The notes under the pieces were generated by a model. It was not told where the DNA came from. It saw nothing but the letters and a program-made list of their open reading frames with translations, and ran no database searches. This document shows, in pieces, positions 17,570 to 26,644 of a stretch of DNA of 64,000 bases (position 1 is its first letter; every line of letters starts with the position of its first letter). This stretch comes from Agrobacterium larrymoorei. Its GTDB lineage: Bacteria > Pseudomonadota > Alphaproteobacteria > Rhizobiales > Rhizobiaceae. The position numbers were made by a program, and so were the translations under genes. The stretch covers positions 1 through 64,000 of the forward strand of contig NZ_JAAMFB010000027.1 in NCBI RefSeq assembly GCF_013322225.1, given 5' to 3'.

Positions 17570-18888
17570 CAGGCCACCACCCGCGACGGTGTTGCCGGGT
17601 CGAGTTCGCGGACATCGAACGTCTGGAACGCCGTCTGTTCTTCTATGAGGTAAACCTCATGCCCGGTAATCGCACGCAATATGGTTGCATTGCGCAGGCA
17701 TGCCATTCCGAGGTCGGGCGCGACGAAGCCGTGCGTATGTATGTCGAGGTTCTGGACAAATATCTCTCGGCCTTGGCGGTCGACGGCGTAGTTGGCGTCT
17801 ACCGCCAGTCTGCCTCTTGCATCGCGCTTCAGGCGGTTCGATACACCTGCAAGGAAATCGGGCTCCTTGTATTCATAGCCGGTTGCAAGGATGAGCGAAT
17901 CCGCCTCGCGAGTGAAGGTTTCCTCTTGTTCCTGGTGCCTGAAGCGCAAGGAGAAAAGCTTCTTGCCGGGGGAGTAGTGCATATCCACCAACTCACTGTT
18001 TGGAACCAACGCGGTTGCAACATCTCCCTTAAGACGCTTGCGATACAGGGTATCGTAAATGTCCTTGAGCAGGCTGGAGTTGATGCCCTTGAAAAGGCTG
18101 GCCTGTTCCCGCAGAACCTGATCGCGTGTTTTCTCAGGAAGGTGGTGAAAATAGCGGGCGTAATCAGGCGAGGTCATCTCCAGATTAAGCTTCGTCAGAT
18201 CAAGCGGGAAGAAACGTGGTGAGCGCGTCAGCCATTCCAGCCGATATCCGTAAATATCGATATCGGACAACAGGTCGTGATAGATCTCAGCGGCGCTCTG
18301 ACCGCTGCCGACAATGACGATGGATTTTCGAGACTGAAGTTTTTTCTTTTCGTTGAGATAGTTCGAGGAATGCGTGGCGTGATCCGCAAATGGTCGGCAA
18401 CATGCAGGAATGGACGGCGTCGTTCCTGTTCCGATCACCAGCCTGCGAGTATCTACTGCCTTTATCTCGCCGATGCGATTGGCGACCGTCAGCTTGTAGG
18501 AGGTTGATCGCTCGTCGTAACGAAGATCCTTCACCGTGTGGCCAAAACGCAGGTTTTGAAGCTGTGACGCTGCCCATTTGCAATATTGATTATATTCGTT
18601 CCGCAGGAGGAAAAAATCCTCGCGGGTATAGAACGAATAAATTCTGCCTTGAGACTTGATGTAGTTCAGGAACGTGAAAGGGCTGGTCGGATCTGCCAGC
18701 GTCACGAGGTCTCCCATGAAGGGTGTCTGCAATGTCGCATTTTCCAACAACATGCCAGCATGCCAATCGAATTCAGGTCTTCGGTCGAAGAAAATGGAAT
18801 TCAAGCTTGCCAGTGGTTGAGAGAGGCACGCCAATCCAAGGTTGAATGGACCTAATCCGACGCCAACATAATCTAAAGTTGCATTCAT
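17569..18888 (-). CDS. Amine N-hydroxylase (lysine/ornithine/diamine N-monooxygenase)
   Basis: A 439-aa FAD- and NADPH-dependent N-hydroxylating monooxygenase, the committing step of hydroxamate siderophore synthesis. The FAD motif GVGLGPFN is at residues 9-16, the NADPH motif VGSGQSAAE near 193-201, and the ATGYEY motif in the C-terminal third. The TPFMGDLVTLADPTSPFTF stretch near 55-73 is characteristic of the IucD/AlcA/DesB group. Sequence alone does not separate lysine, putrescine and cadaverine hydroxylases. First gene of the operon, with an iron-responsive operator 41 bp upstream. Confidence 0.92.
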   Translation of the reverse strand: MNATLDYVGVGLGPFNLGLACLSQPLASLNSIFFDRRPEFDWHAGMLLENATLQTPFMGDLVTLADPTSPFTFLNYIKSQGRIYSFYTREDFFLLRNEYNQYCKWAASQLQNLRFGHTVKDLRYDERSTSYKLTVANRIGEIKAVDTRRLVIGTGTTPSIPACCRPFADHATHSSNYLNEKKKLQSRKSIVIVGSGQSAAEIYHDLLSDIDIYGYRLEWLTRSPRFFPLDLTKLNLEMTSPDYARYFHHLPEKTRDQVLREQASLFKGINSSLLKDIYDTLYRKRLKGDVATALVPNSELVDMHYSPGKKLFSLRFRHQEQEETFTREADSLILATGYEYKEPDFLAGVSNRLKRDARGRLAVDANYAVDRQGREIFVQNLDIHTHGFVAPDLGMACLRNATILRAITGHEVYLIEEQTAFQTFDVRELDPATPSRVVA

Positions 18889-18928
18889 GTAATTTACATC
18901 TCCAGCGTTTATCTTATGGTTATTAACT

Positions 18929-18943
18929 TGATTATTAATGTCA
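18929..18943. promoter_or_regulatory. Iron-responsive operator (RirA-type box) of the siderophore operon
   Basis: TGA, nine bases, TCA, within a longer dyad with arms CTTGA and TCAAG (18927-18945). This is the arrangement of the rhizobial iron-responsive operator bound by RirA under iron sufficiency. It lies about 40 bp upstream of the hydroxylase start, in the expected promoter region, inside the AT-rich divergent interval 18889-19242. Confidence 0.6.
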
Positions 18944-19242
18944 AGTTTTTACGCGCTGTGAGATTTTGGGGGCTAAAAGTCAGATAACCTTGTCTGGATA
19001 TTTTTCTAAATACCAGAATTAATTCTCAAAATATCGCGGAAATATCAATTTAAGCGGAATAAAATTTCATAAATTACGACTTTGCGAAATATAATGTTGC
19101 TATTTGGCAACGCGGGGATCTTGAATTTCAAATTGGTAATAACTGGATTATAAAAATCATGTTTATTTCCGTTCCATTGCAATAAGAGGAATTTTGCACG
19201 TCTAAGTCGACGCCTACGGTTGCGTGGGATGGAGAGGGAAAT

Positions 19243-21423
19243 ATGAGTTTGAATAGGAAAAATTTGGATTTTAAAGGACGAGGTCTTCCACGAGGCTTGG
19301 TGTCGGGCTCGGTGGTCATCTCGCTTTTGTCGTCCGTTTCTGCATACGCGCAGCAGTCACCGGTAACGCTGGAAAAGATCACGATCCAGGCCGCTGACGA
19401 TAACGAGCAGCTACCGCAGAGCGAGGGGTACATTACCTACAAGACGAGATCCGGCTCCAAGACGGGTACATCCATCATGGATATTCCCCAGTCTGTTTCG
19501 ACCGTCACGCAGAAGGAACTGACGACCCAAAATCCAAGAAGTCTTCTGGATGCGCTGGATTACTCGCCGGGAGTGCGCTCAGACACATTTGGCTTCGATC
19601 CGCGTATGGATACCTTCAACATACGTGGTTTCGATTCTTACAATAACGGCATATTCCGTGACGGCTTGCGCCAGATCAGCGGTGGCGTGGGCTTTTTCAA
19701 GAACGAGCCATACGGCATTGAGGAACTTACAATCCTGAAAGGCTCAAGCTCTTCCCTCTACGGTGGAAGCAGTGCGGGTGGTATAGTTGATATTACAACC
19801 AAGCGCCCGACGGAAGACACTCGACGCGAGGTAGAGGTGCAATACGGATCGCATGCGAGAAAAGATGTGCGCTTCGATCTTTCCGGTCCGGCTGGATCAA
19901 GTGACTCGGTGCTATATCGTGTGACAGGCCTTGCTCGCGACGCGGATACCGAACGCCTGGGAGTCAAAGACGACCGCCTTTTCATCGCTCCGGCGATTAC
20001 CTGGAAGCGCGACGAAGATACATCGTTGACCGTTCTCGGCGAGTATATGAACTTCGAGACTGGCGGCTCTGCAACCTTCTGGAACTACCCGGTCAACCGC
20101 ATAACCGATGTCTCCTTCGGTGATTCGTCATATAATGAGAACCACCAAATTCAAAAGCGCATTGGATACGAGTTCAAACATCGCTTCAACGACACATTTG
20201 AATTCCGGCAAAACGCGCGTTACTCTGAAATAAAGATAGCCTACGAGTATCTCGATCTCGGCCCTTACAATGACCCCACTTTGCAAACGCCACTACCACG
20301 CAGGGCGGGTTACATTGAATATGATATGAATCAGTTTGCGATCGACAACCAACTCCAGGCAGATTTCAGTACCGGACCTTTCGAACATACTTTGCTGGTG
20401 GGCGCTGAAGCGAGTTGGTTTGACTATAAAAGCGCATCTGGACTGGCTGCGGCAGGCTCAGCTCCTCCTTTAAACCCATTGAACCCTGTTTATGGTCAAT
20501 TCATTGCTCGCCCTGCTCTACAGTGGTTGGTGGACCAAGATCATCGTTCACGCGGCCTATATATTCAGGATCAAATCCGCTACGACTCGTGGCTTCTGAC
20601 GGTGGCTGCACGTAAGGACTGGGTTGACCTGACCTCTGACACTTCGAATTACAACACGGGTGTCAGTGTCGCCGCTTCCGATCAGTCCTCAAGTAAGACA
20701 ACCTATCGTGTTGGCCTCAGTTATGAGACAGCTTTCGGGTTGACGCCGTACGTCAATCACTCAACGTCCTTCTTCCTCTCCCCCGGCACGACAGGCGCCA
20801 ATGAGCCCTTCAAGCCAACGACTGCGGAAAGCTATGAAGCTGGCTTCAAGTACCTAATTCCCGGGACTGATGTATTAATCAACGCGTCCGTTTTCGACAT
20901 CAATCAGAAAAATGGCGTATTCTACGAGATCGTTGGTGGTAATTCGACAGCGATGCAGCGGGGAGAGCTAAATGCTCGTGGCCTTGAACTCGAAGCGCTT
21001 GCGAACCTTGATAATGGCATTGGTCTACGCGCCGGATACCAATATCTCGATATGGAAATCAAGGAGGGTGAAGTCGGAACCGCTGGCAATCGCCAGTCGG
21101 GGGTTCCGTATTACACATTCTCCCTTTGGGGTGACTACACGATCGACAATGGCTTCGCAGAAGGGCTCGGCTTTGGTGCAGGTCTCAGGGTTGTGGGCAA
21201 AAGTGCAGGTGACAATCTCAACACCTTCGAAAATGCTTCTCGCGTATTTGTAGATGCCGCTCTCACCTATGATTTCGGCAAGAAGAACGAGGACCTGAAG
21301 GGCTTGCAGTTCCAGCTAAACGCGAAGAACATCTTCGACACTCAAAAGGCTACCTGCGCCAATAACTTCTGCAACCTCGATGGCGGTAGATATGTTGTCG
21401 GCAGTCTGAAATACAGCTTCTAA
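19243..21423 (+). CDS. TonB-dependent siderophore receptor (FhuA/FoxA-like)
   Basis: A 726-aa outer-membrane receptor with a signal peptide (about 1-37, ending AYA|QQ), a TonB-box-like segment LEKITIQA, a plug domain containing MDIPQSVSTVTQKEL and LLDALDYSPGVRSD, and a C-terminal beta-barrel ending in aromatic KYSF. The plug sequence NIRGFDSYNNGIFRDGLRQ and the overall length match hydroxamate-siderophore receptors of the ferrioxamine/ferrichrome class. GAGAGGG precedes the ATG. It is divergent from the biosynthetic operon and is the likely receptor for its product, energised by TonB-ExbBD encoded elsewhere. Confidence 0.92.
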   Translation: MSLNRKNLDFKGRGLPRGLVSGSVVISLLSSVSAYAQQSPVTLEKITIQAADDNEQLPQSEGYITYKTRSGSKTGTSIMDIPQSVSTVTQKELTTQNPRSLLDALDYSPGVRSDTFGFDPRMDTFNIRGFDSYNNGIFRDGLRQISGGVGFFKNEPYGIEELTILKGSSSSLYGGSSAGGIVDITTKRPTEDTRREVEVQYGSHARKDVRFDLSGPAGSSDSVLYRVTGLARDADTERLGVKDDRLFIAPAITWKRDEDTSLTVLGEYMNFETGGSATFWNYPVNRITDVSFGDSSYNENHQIQKRIGYEFKHRFNDTFEFRQNARYSEIKIAYEYLDLGPYNDPTLQTPLPRRAGYIEYDMNQFAIDNQLQADFSTGPFEHTLLVGAEASWFDYKSASGLAAAGSAPPLNPLNPVYGQFIARPALQWLVDQDHRSRGLYIQDQIRYDSWLLTVAARKDWVDLTSDTSNYNTGVSVAASDQSSSKTTYRVGLSYETAFGLTPYVNHSTSFFLSPGTTGANEPFKPTTAESYEAGFKYLIPGTDVLINASVFDINQKNGVFYEIVGGNSTAMQRGELNARGLELEALANLDNGIGLRAGYQYLDMEIKEGEVGTAGNRQSGVPYYTFSLWGDYTIDNGFAEGLGFGAGLRVVGKSAGDNLNTFENASRVFVDAALTYDFGKKNEDLKGLQFQLNAKNIFDTQKATCANNFCNLDGGRYVVGSLKYSF

Positions 21424-21523
21424 GCTTTGCGGCAGCACGTGACGCCTCATGAAAAACGACGCGCACCATCAAAAGCTGCAGTGCGGGAGATGATCAAAGT
21501 GTCGCAATCGGCTTAGTTATTTT

Positions 21524-21552
21524 GGGGGCTGAGTTGTACAAACTCAGCCCCC
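21524..21552. terminator. Strong terminator hairpin after the TonB receptor
   Basis: Perfect 12-bp arms GGGGGCTGAGTT and AACTCAGCCCCC with loop GTACA, flanked by TTTT on the left and ACTTTATT on the right. It lies between convergent receptor and permease genes and probably acts in both directions. Confidence 0.75.
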
Positions 21553-21661
21553 ACTTTATTGCCGACAAAGCAAATGGACTGCGCTTCCTCAGATCACGAG
21601 AAATACGATTGATATCCCGAGATGTCGTTCACTTCGGGACCCAAGGTTAGCCAAGCCACGG

Positions 21662-22906
21662 TCAAATGCTTTTGGCCGGACCTTCTTCTTTCATGTGACG
21701 GTTGAGCATTATGATTGCGAGTGCTGCGCAGGAGGATATGGCGGCGGCGCTAAGGAACGAGAAACGATAGCCATATTCTGCGGTAATAAATGCGGTCCCA
21801 ATTCCGCCAGCCATACCGACCATCGCATCAATGCACTGGAATAGTGTGAAATCAATGCCTGCCTGTCGTGGGTCGGACCACTTCATGAAACGTGAATAGA
21901 GTGCGACGAAACCTACGGACATAATGCCGGATGAACTGGCAATGGCTACCGCCATGACGATGGTTTGGGGAAATTCGCGATGAATGCTGATATAGGCCAG
22001 AAAAATCAAAAATACGATCTGCAAGCAGATTGATAGCAATATGACAGGGAACGAGCCGAATATGCGCACAAGCGCTCCTCCGAGCACGGCGCCACCAAAG
22101 CCGACGATCATGCTTCCGACCCCGTTCAACGTCCCGATGGTAACAAGGTCGAAGCCATAATCCACTAGAAAGGGCCCAAGCATCGAGAGGCCCCATTTTT
22201 GAGCCGCCACGTAAATAGCCGTGATAAGAAGACCAACTCGGACCTCGCGCCGTGCCAGTGCGGATTTGATCGAGGGTATGTGCTGACGTGTTTCGTTTCG
22301 AATATGCCGCGGCGCGGTGATGAGAAACGGGATGGCGATCAATATAACCAGTGCAGCGACTGAAAGCGTTGCAGCCTTCCAGCCGTATGTTTCCACAACT
22401 ATCAGGAACAGGCCTGCGCCTATTGCCGATCCCAGATACGAGCCACCGACCTGTGCTGCATTTCCCCATCCCAGATCCTTCTCCGCCAGGGTTTCTACTG
22501 CATATCCGTCACATGCAATATCCACGGTTGCAGCCGTGAAGGCGATGAAAGACAGGATAACGATGACGGTAATGATGGGCGCCGGGCCTATAAATGCCAA
22601 TACAGCCAGTCCCAAAGCGCAGACCGCTACGCCAACTCCCACGATTTGAGGTGATCGATTTTTGCCCACTTTTGGTAAACGGTAGCGCTCCACATGGGAC
22701 GACCAGAGGAACTTGAGCGCCCACGGCAAGACAACAAGATATAAAAGTCCAATTTGATCAAGCGGTAAACCAAAGGATCGCAGTACTGCTGGAAGCCCTA
22801 GAAACGTCAGTCCGCCGATGATGCTCTGTCCGACATAAAGCCCACCTACCGCGATGAAAACGGTGAGCGGGGAGGGCGTGCTTGGAGTGGTCAGGTGAAA
22901 ATTCAT
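21662..22906 (-). CDS. RhtX/FptX-family siderophore permease
   Basis: A 414-aa MFS-like inner-membrane protein with about 12 hydrophobic segments. The sequences [38 protein letters not shown] and [11 protein letters not shown] are typical of the AmpG-related RhtX/FptX group, which imports ferri-siderophores such as rhizobactin 1021 or pyochelin without an ABC transporter. Placed just after the receptor gene on the opposite strand, it would carry the siderophore across the inner membrane. A palindrome lies 53 bp upstream of its start. Confidence 0.85.
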   Translation of the reverse strand: MNFHLTTPSTPSPLTVFIAVGGLYVGQSIIGGLTFLGLPAVLRSFGLPLDQIGLLYLVVLPWALKFLWSSHVERYRLPKVGKNRSPQIVGVGVAVCALGLAVLAFIGPAPIITVIVILSFIAFTAATVDIACDGYAVETLAEKDLGWGNAAQVGGSYLGSAIGAGLFLIVVETYGWKAATLSVAALVILIAIPFLITAPRHIRNETRQHIPSIKSALARREVRVGLLITAIYVAAQKWGLSMLGPFLVDYGFDLVTIGTLNGVGSMIVGFGGAVLGGALVRIFGSFPVILLSICLQIVFLIFLAYISIHREFPQTIVMAVAIASSSGIMSVGFVALYSRFMKWSDPRQAGIDFTLFQCIDAMVGMAGGIGTAFITAEYGYRFSFLSAAAISSCAALAIIMLNRHMKEEGPAKSI

Positions 22907-22958
22907 CGTAGCAACCGGGATGTGAAAAATGCGGGAAACGACTCGGTGAAACCGAACG

Positions 22959-22975
22959 CGTAAATATGATTTACG
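22959..22975. promoter_or_regulatory. Operator-like palindrome upstream of the siderophore permease
   Basis: Perfect 7-bp arms CGTAAAT and ATTTACG around ATG, 53 bp upstream of the permease start and on the far side of the chemoreceptor promoter region. It differs from the TGA-N9-TCA box of the biosynthetic operon, so the permease may answer to a different regulator. The rest of the 22907-23183 interval shows no gene. Confidence 0.45.
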
Positions 22976-23183
22976 TATTCATGTATTTGCTTTTGTCTCT
23001 GCCATCAACGTCGCGATGGCGAGCTGAGGCGGGTCCTGCCCCTGAAAATTATTAGGCAATCTATCCGTTTGTTAGTGGAGTCTTAGATAATGCGGAGGAT
23101 TATCGCCGCGCAGTTGTGAAAAACGGCGTGGAGAACGTGACGACCATTGATGGAGATGGGGCGCTCACGCGTGGAGGAAGTTA

Positions 23184-25415
23184 ATGACGTTTTCGGTTCG
23201 GAACATACTTGTCGGCGTATTTGCCGTTTTCAGCTTCGCTGTGATGGGATTGATGGGAAATCAGCTTTTCCAGGAAATCACCGTACAGCAGAACTCAAAG
23301 CGGCTCTCCGATCTTGCCGAACTCGACAGGTCACTGTTCGATGCATTGTTGGGCATGCGCGGTGAACGAGGTGGCCTCGCTTCCGCAATCAAGCTTGAGC
23401 CCGCTGACATGGCCTCCACGCGCAAGAACATCGATGATGGCAGACGTGATTTGGACGCTGCTTTTGTTGGCGTGAAAGCCGTTGCGGAGCGCGCTGAACC
23501 TGCGGAGCTGAAAACAGCCCTGTCGCCCATTTTTGCCAAATATGAGACGTGGCTCTCCTACCGCGCACCGCTGGACGCAGCATTGACGAAAAGTGCGAAG
23601 GATCGCGATGCTGCACTTGGCAAGACCGTTCTCGGTTTGGCTGATCAGATGCTGCTCGATCTGGAAAAGGCGGCTTATCGGGTTGAAGCAGCGATTACCG
23701 CGCGCGATCCTGCCATGACGATCTTCACACAGTTGCGGTCTCTTGCCTGGACCTCGCGTACGCAACTTGGCTCTGCGAACTCCACGCTCGTTGGCGCGGT
23801 CATCTCCAAACAGCCGCTATCGCCTGAAAAGTTGGCTGAAATCGCCGTTCAGGATGCCCGCGTATTTTTGGCATGGAGCGTGATTTCGCAGATCGTCAGC
23901 AGCAGCGCTACGCCACAATCCATTCGTGACCTTCATAAAAATGCGGAGGACATCTATTTCTCCGGCGCCTACGCGCAGCAGAAGTCAGACCTGATCAAAG
24001 CTTCCCAGGAAGGTAAAGCATTCGAGATGAATGTTGATGACTGGCGAAAGCCCGCCGCCCCTGCTCAAGCTTCCGTAGCTGAAATTGCATCTGCATCGTT
24101 AAAGGAAATGACGGTCGTTACGGCGGATCGGGTTTCCGAGGCAACGCGCTTTATCGTTATCTATGGCACGGCAACATTCATTGCCCTGCTTCTGTCCGTT
24201 CTCGGTTTTTCCACGATCATCTTCCGAATTGCCAATCCAATTACTCAGCTGACTGGCTCCATGCGCAAACTTGCGAGTGGTGACCTTATGGTTGACGTTC
24301 CCGGCGCCACGCGGCGAGATGAAATTGGCGACATGGCCCGCGCCGTCGAAGTATTCCGTGAAGCGTCCATCCAAAACAGGGAGATGGAAGTCGAGGCTGC
24401 ACGAGTTCGCGAAGCCGGCGAAGCCGAACGCGTGGAAATTCAGCGTCGGGTGGAAGCAGATGCCGAGCTGCGGCTTACACAGGCAACCTCCGGTCTTGCC
24501 GTCGGTCTGCGCTCTCTGGCTTCCGGCGATCTCTCCTATCAGATCGACGAGGTCTTCGCGGAGCGGTTCGAAGCTCTTCGCCATGATTTCAACAGTTCGG
24601 TTCACCAGTTGCGCAGTGCATTGGAAGGCGTGAACAAGTCAGCCTTGAGTGTAAGAACCGGCAGCGGAGAAATCTCCAGCGCATCGGACCAGCTCGCCAA
24701 GCGCACCGAACAACAGGCCGCTTCCCTCGAAGAAACCGCCGCTGCACTTGAAGAAGTAACGACCAACGTACGCCAGACATCTGACCGCGCCGCAGAAGCA
24801 CGGGAAATGGTGCGCGATGCAAGCCAGAGAGCGGAAGTTTCCAGCTCGGTGGTTTCGAACGCGATCAATGCGATGGGCAAGATCGAAAACGCGTCTCAGC
24901 AAATCGGCCAGATCATCGGCGTCATCAACGACATTGCGTTCCAGACCAATCTTCTGGCTCTCAACGCCGGTGTGGAAGCAGCACGAGCGGGAGAAGCAGG
25001 CAAGGGCTTCGCTGTTGTTGCCCAGGAAGTTCGCGAGCTTGCTCAACGATCAGCCAACGCCGCTAAAGAAATCAAAACACTGATTGGAAATTCCGAGGCG
25101 GCGGTTTTGGAAGGGGTCACGCTCGTCAACAATACTGGCGATGGTCTGAAGGAAATCTCTGAACTCGTCGCGGCAATCAATCAGCATATGGATGCAATCG
25201 CAGTTTCCGCGCGGGAACAGGCCTCCGGCCTTTCGGAAATCAATACATCGGTCAACCATATGGATCAGGTGACGCAACAGAATGCAGCGATGGTCGAAGA
25301 GATGAATGCCGCGGGTGCTGGACTTGCACAGGAAAGTGAAAGATTGTCGGATCTGCTTTCACAATTCGAGGTTCAGCAAAATCCTCACACAACGAGGCGT
25401 CGCCTAGCGGCGTAA
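23184..25415 (+). CDS. Methyl-accepting chemotaxis protein
   Basis: A 743-aa transmembrane chemoreceptor. TM1 is at about residues 7-26, a roughly 290-residue periplasmic helical sensor follows, TM2 is near 318-342, then a HAMP domain and a second HAMP-like segment ([17 protein letters not shown]), and a C-terminal signalling domain with the conserved hairpin tip [17 protein letters not shown]. It relays ligand binding to CheA/CheW. GGAGGAAG before the ATG supports the start. The C-terminus (RRRLAA) lacks the NWETF-type tether for CheR. Ligand unknown; adjacency to siderophore genes does not by itself define it. Confidence 0.93.
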   Translation: MTFSVRNILVGVFAVFSFAVMGLMGNQLFQEITVQQNSKRLSDLAELDRSLFDALLGMRGERGGLASAIKLEPADMASTRKNIDDGRRDLDAAFVGVKAVAERAEPAELKTALSPIFAKYETWLSYRAPLDAALTKSAKDRDAALGKTVLGLADQMLLDLEKAAYRVEAAITARDPAMTIFTQLRSLAWTSRTQLGSANSTLVGAVISKQPLSPEKLAEIAVQDARVFLAWSVISQIVSSSATPQSIRDLHKNAEDIYFSGAYAQQKSDLIKASQEGKAFEMNVDDWRKPAAPAQASVAEIASASLKEMTVVTADRVSEATRFIVIYGTATFIALLLSVLGFSTIIFRIANPITQLTGSMRKLASGDLMVDVPGATRRDEIGDMARAVEVFREASIQNREMEVEAARVREAGEAERVEIQRRVEADAELRLTQATSGLAVGLRSLASGDLSYQIDEVFAERFEALRHDFNSSVHQLRSALEGVNKSALSVRTGSGEISSASDQLAKRTEQQAASLEETAAALEEVTTNVRQTSDRAAEAREMVRDASQRAEVSSSVVSNAINAMGKIENASQQIGQIIGVINDIAFQTNLLALNAGVEAARAGEAGKGFAVVAQEVRELAQRSANAAKEIKTLIGNSEAAVLEGVTLVNNTGDGLKEISELVAAINQHMDAIAVSAREQASGLSEINTSVNHMDQVTQQNAAMVEEMNAAGAGLAQESERLSDLLSQFEVQQNPHTTRRRLAA

Positions 25416-25563
25416 CCTCTCTAAGTCTGTGTTGAACCAGACGCTTCGGTGTTAGAGAAGTACGCGACGTAGAGCGGCAGAGCTATGCCATAGTAAATGA
25501 AAGCGAAAGACGTCGGGATGGCTCGGTTTTATAGTCATCCCGCCTTTATGACGTCATAGCCGC

Positions 25564-25581
25564 AGCCGACGAACGTCGGCT
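25564..25581 (+). terminator. Hairpin-T terminator downstream of the chemoreceptor
   Basis: Arms AGCCGAC and GTCGGCT around GAAC, followed by TTAT on the plus strand. An additional weaker stem with arms near 25517-25524 and 25536-25543 (GGGATG and CATCCC) precedes it. Both lie between the chemoreceptor stop and the convergent 78-aa gene. Confidence 0.5.
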
Positions 25582-25594
25582 TTATAGACTTTGC

Positions 25595-25831
25595 TCAGCA
25601 ACGACCCACGGGTCTGCTGGACAAGTTGATAATGTCTTCGGTGGATAATTCCGGAGATAGTTCACCTTGAAGTGAAGACTGCAAGGATTGGCGGGCAACA
25701 TCGATATACCAGCTGGCGGATGCCGCCCCGAGCGCTTCCGCCGCGCTTTCTGCGTAAGATAGCAAGTTGATCAGGGCAAGATACTCGTCCTGCCGCTCAC
25801 TGATGTCGCTGTCCGTTTGTAAAATAGTCAT
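25595..25831 (-). CDS. Small acidic helical protein at the end of the YcaO-TfuA locus
   Basis: A 78-aa acidic protein rich in Ala, Ser, Glu and Leu, predicted as mainly helical, with a Cys at the very end (RPVGRC). The ATG at 25831 has a weak ribosome-binding region. It follows tfuA by 123 bp on the same strand and could be the terminal gene of the operon. Its size and its C-terminal core-like segment (residues about 63-78, Thr/Asn/Ser/Gly/Cys rich) make it one candidate substrate of the YcaO-TfuA pair, but there is no motif that proves it. Could also be an accessory or unrelated small protein. Confidence 0.5.
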   Translation of the reverse strand: MTILQTDSDISERQDEYLALINLLSYAESAAEALGAASASWYIDVARQSLQSSLQGELSPELSTEDIINLSSRPVGRC

Positions 25832-25954
25832 CTAGATACCATCGCCCCAGGTTTCGATAGGCCTTTGTAAGCGGAAACTTTCTGGAAGGCGCGTTGCAAA
25901 ACCGTTGCACACGTTCTGCTTGATATACGGTGCTCACGGCCATAGTGAACAACT

Positions 25955-26644
25955 TCACATGTATAATTTTCGGAACATGGGCGTGGCGTTAAACTGCCAC
26001 TCCTTCGGTTGTGGTGCAGCAGCTGGCCCGTTGAATTCATTCAGAAGTTGGAGAGAATCAATTTTCTTCTGATCCGTCCAGCATTGGTCGATAACTGGTT
26101 TTACTTCTTCATAATCGAGACCTGCTTCGGTCAATACGCATTTCCAGCTTCGTTGCTTGAAGAAAATCCTACGCGCGGCATCATGGATGCGCTGACATAT
26201 TTTGGCATCCAGCATCTGCTTTGCGGAAATTGTGGAAAGGGTTGCGTCCAGATTGACCAAGGGGATGGTGAGGTGTGGGTAGCCGAGCTTTTCCGGGCCA
26301 TAGAGCAGAGCCACATCCGAATCATCGTCCCTACGGCCTGACATATAATCCTCGAAAATTGCCCCAACGCCCACCATGCCAAAAGCCGCGCATTCGCAGG
26401 CTCGCAGAGCGCCCATGCTGGCAGCGCCCAAAACGGTTATGTCGCGCGACAAGGCGAAAAGTATCTCCTTGTGCCAGACGGGAGCCGCGTAATTAAACTG
26501 GCCGTCGATGAGGCCGATACGGCTTGCTCCATCGGCCACGGCGCGCATGATGTCACCTTGGCAGGCAGGCGGTCGAATTTCGATGTCGTTAGCAACGATA
26601 CGATGCGCTCCCGGGAGACTGGGGCCGACGAACAAGACTTTCAT
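25955..26644 (-). CDS. TfuA-like protein, partner of YcaO
   Basis: A 229-aa TfuA-domain protein. TfuA was first seen in trifolitoxin production in Rhizobium; the family partners with YcaO enzymes to make backbone thioamides, as in methyl-coenzyme M reductase and thioviridamide-type peptides, probably by supplying sulfur or activating the YcaO. The conserved core is visible: FVGPSLP at residues 4-10, IGLIDGQF at 43-50, VLGAASMGALRACEC at 70-84 and FEDY near 96. Its ATG overlaps the ycaO stop by one base, so the two are translationally coupled. No separate sulfur-transferase gene is seen nearby. Confidence 0.88.
   Translation of the reverse strand: MKVLFVGPSLPGAHRIVANDIEIRPPACQGDIMRAVADGASRIGLIDGQFNYAAPVWHKEILFALSRDITVLGAASMGALRACECAAFGMVGVGAIFEDYMSGRRDDDSDVALLYGPEKLGYPHLTIPLVNLDATLSTISAKQMLDAKICQRIHDAARRIFFKQRSWKCVLTEAGLDYEEVKPVIDQCWTDQKKIDSLQLLNEFNGPAAAPQPKEWQFNATPMFRKLYM

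Noticed and set aside
18946-19242. Second iron box directly in front of the TonB receptor
   Set aside because: TGA/TCA pairs occur, but none with the nine-base spacing; the TTGAATTTCAA near 19120 is too short to be an iron box.
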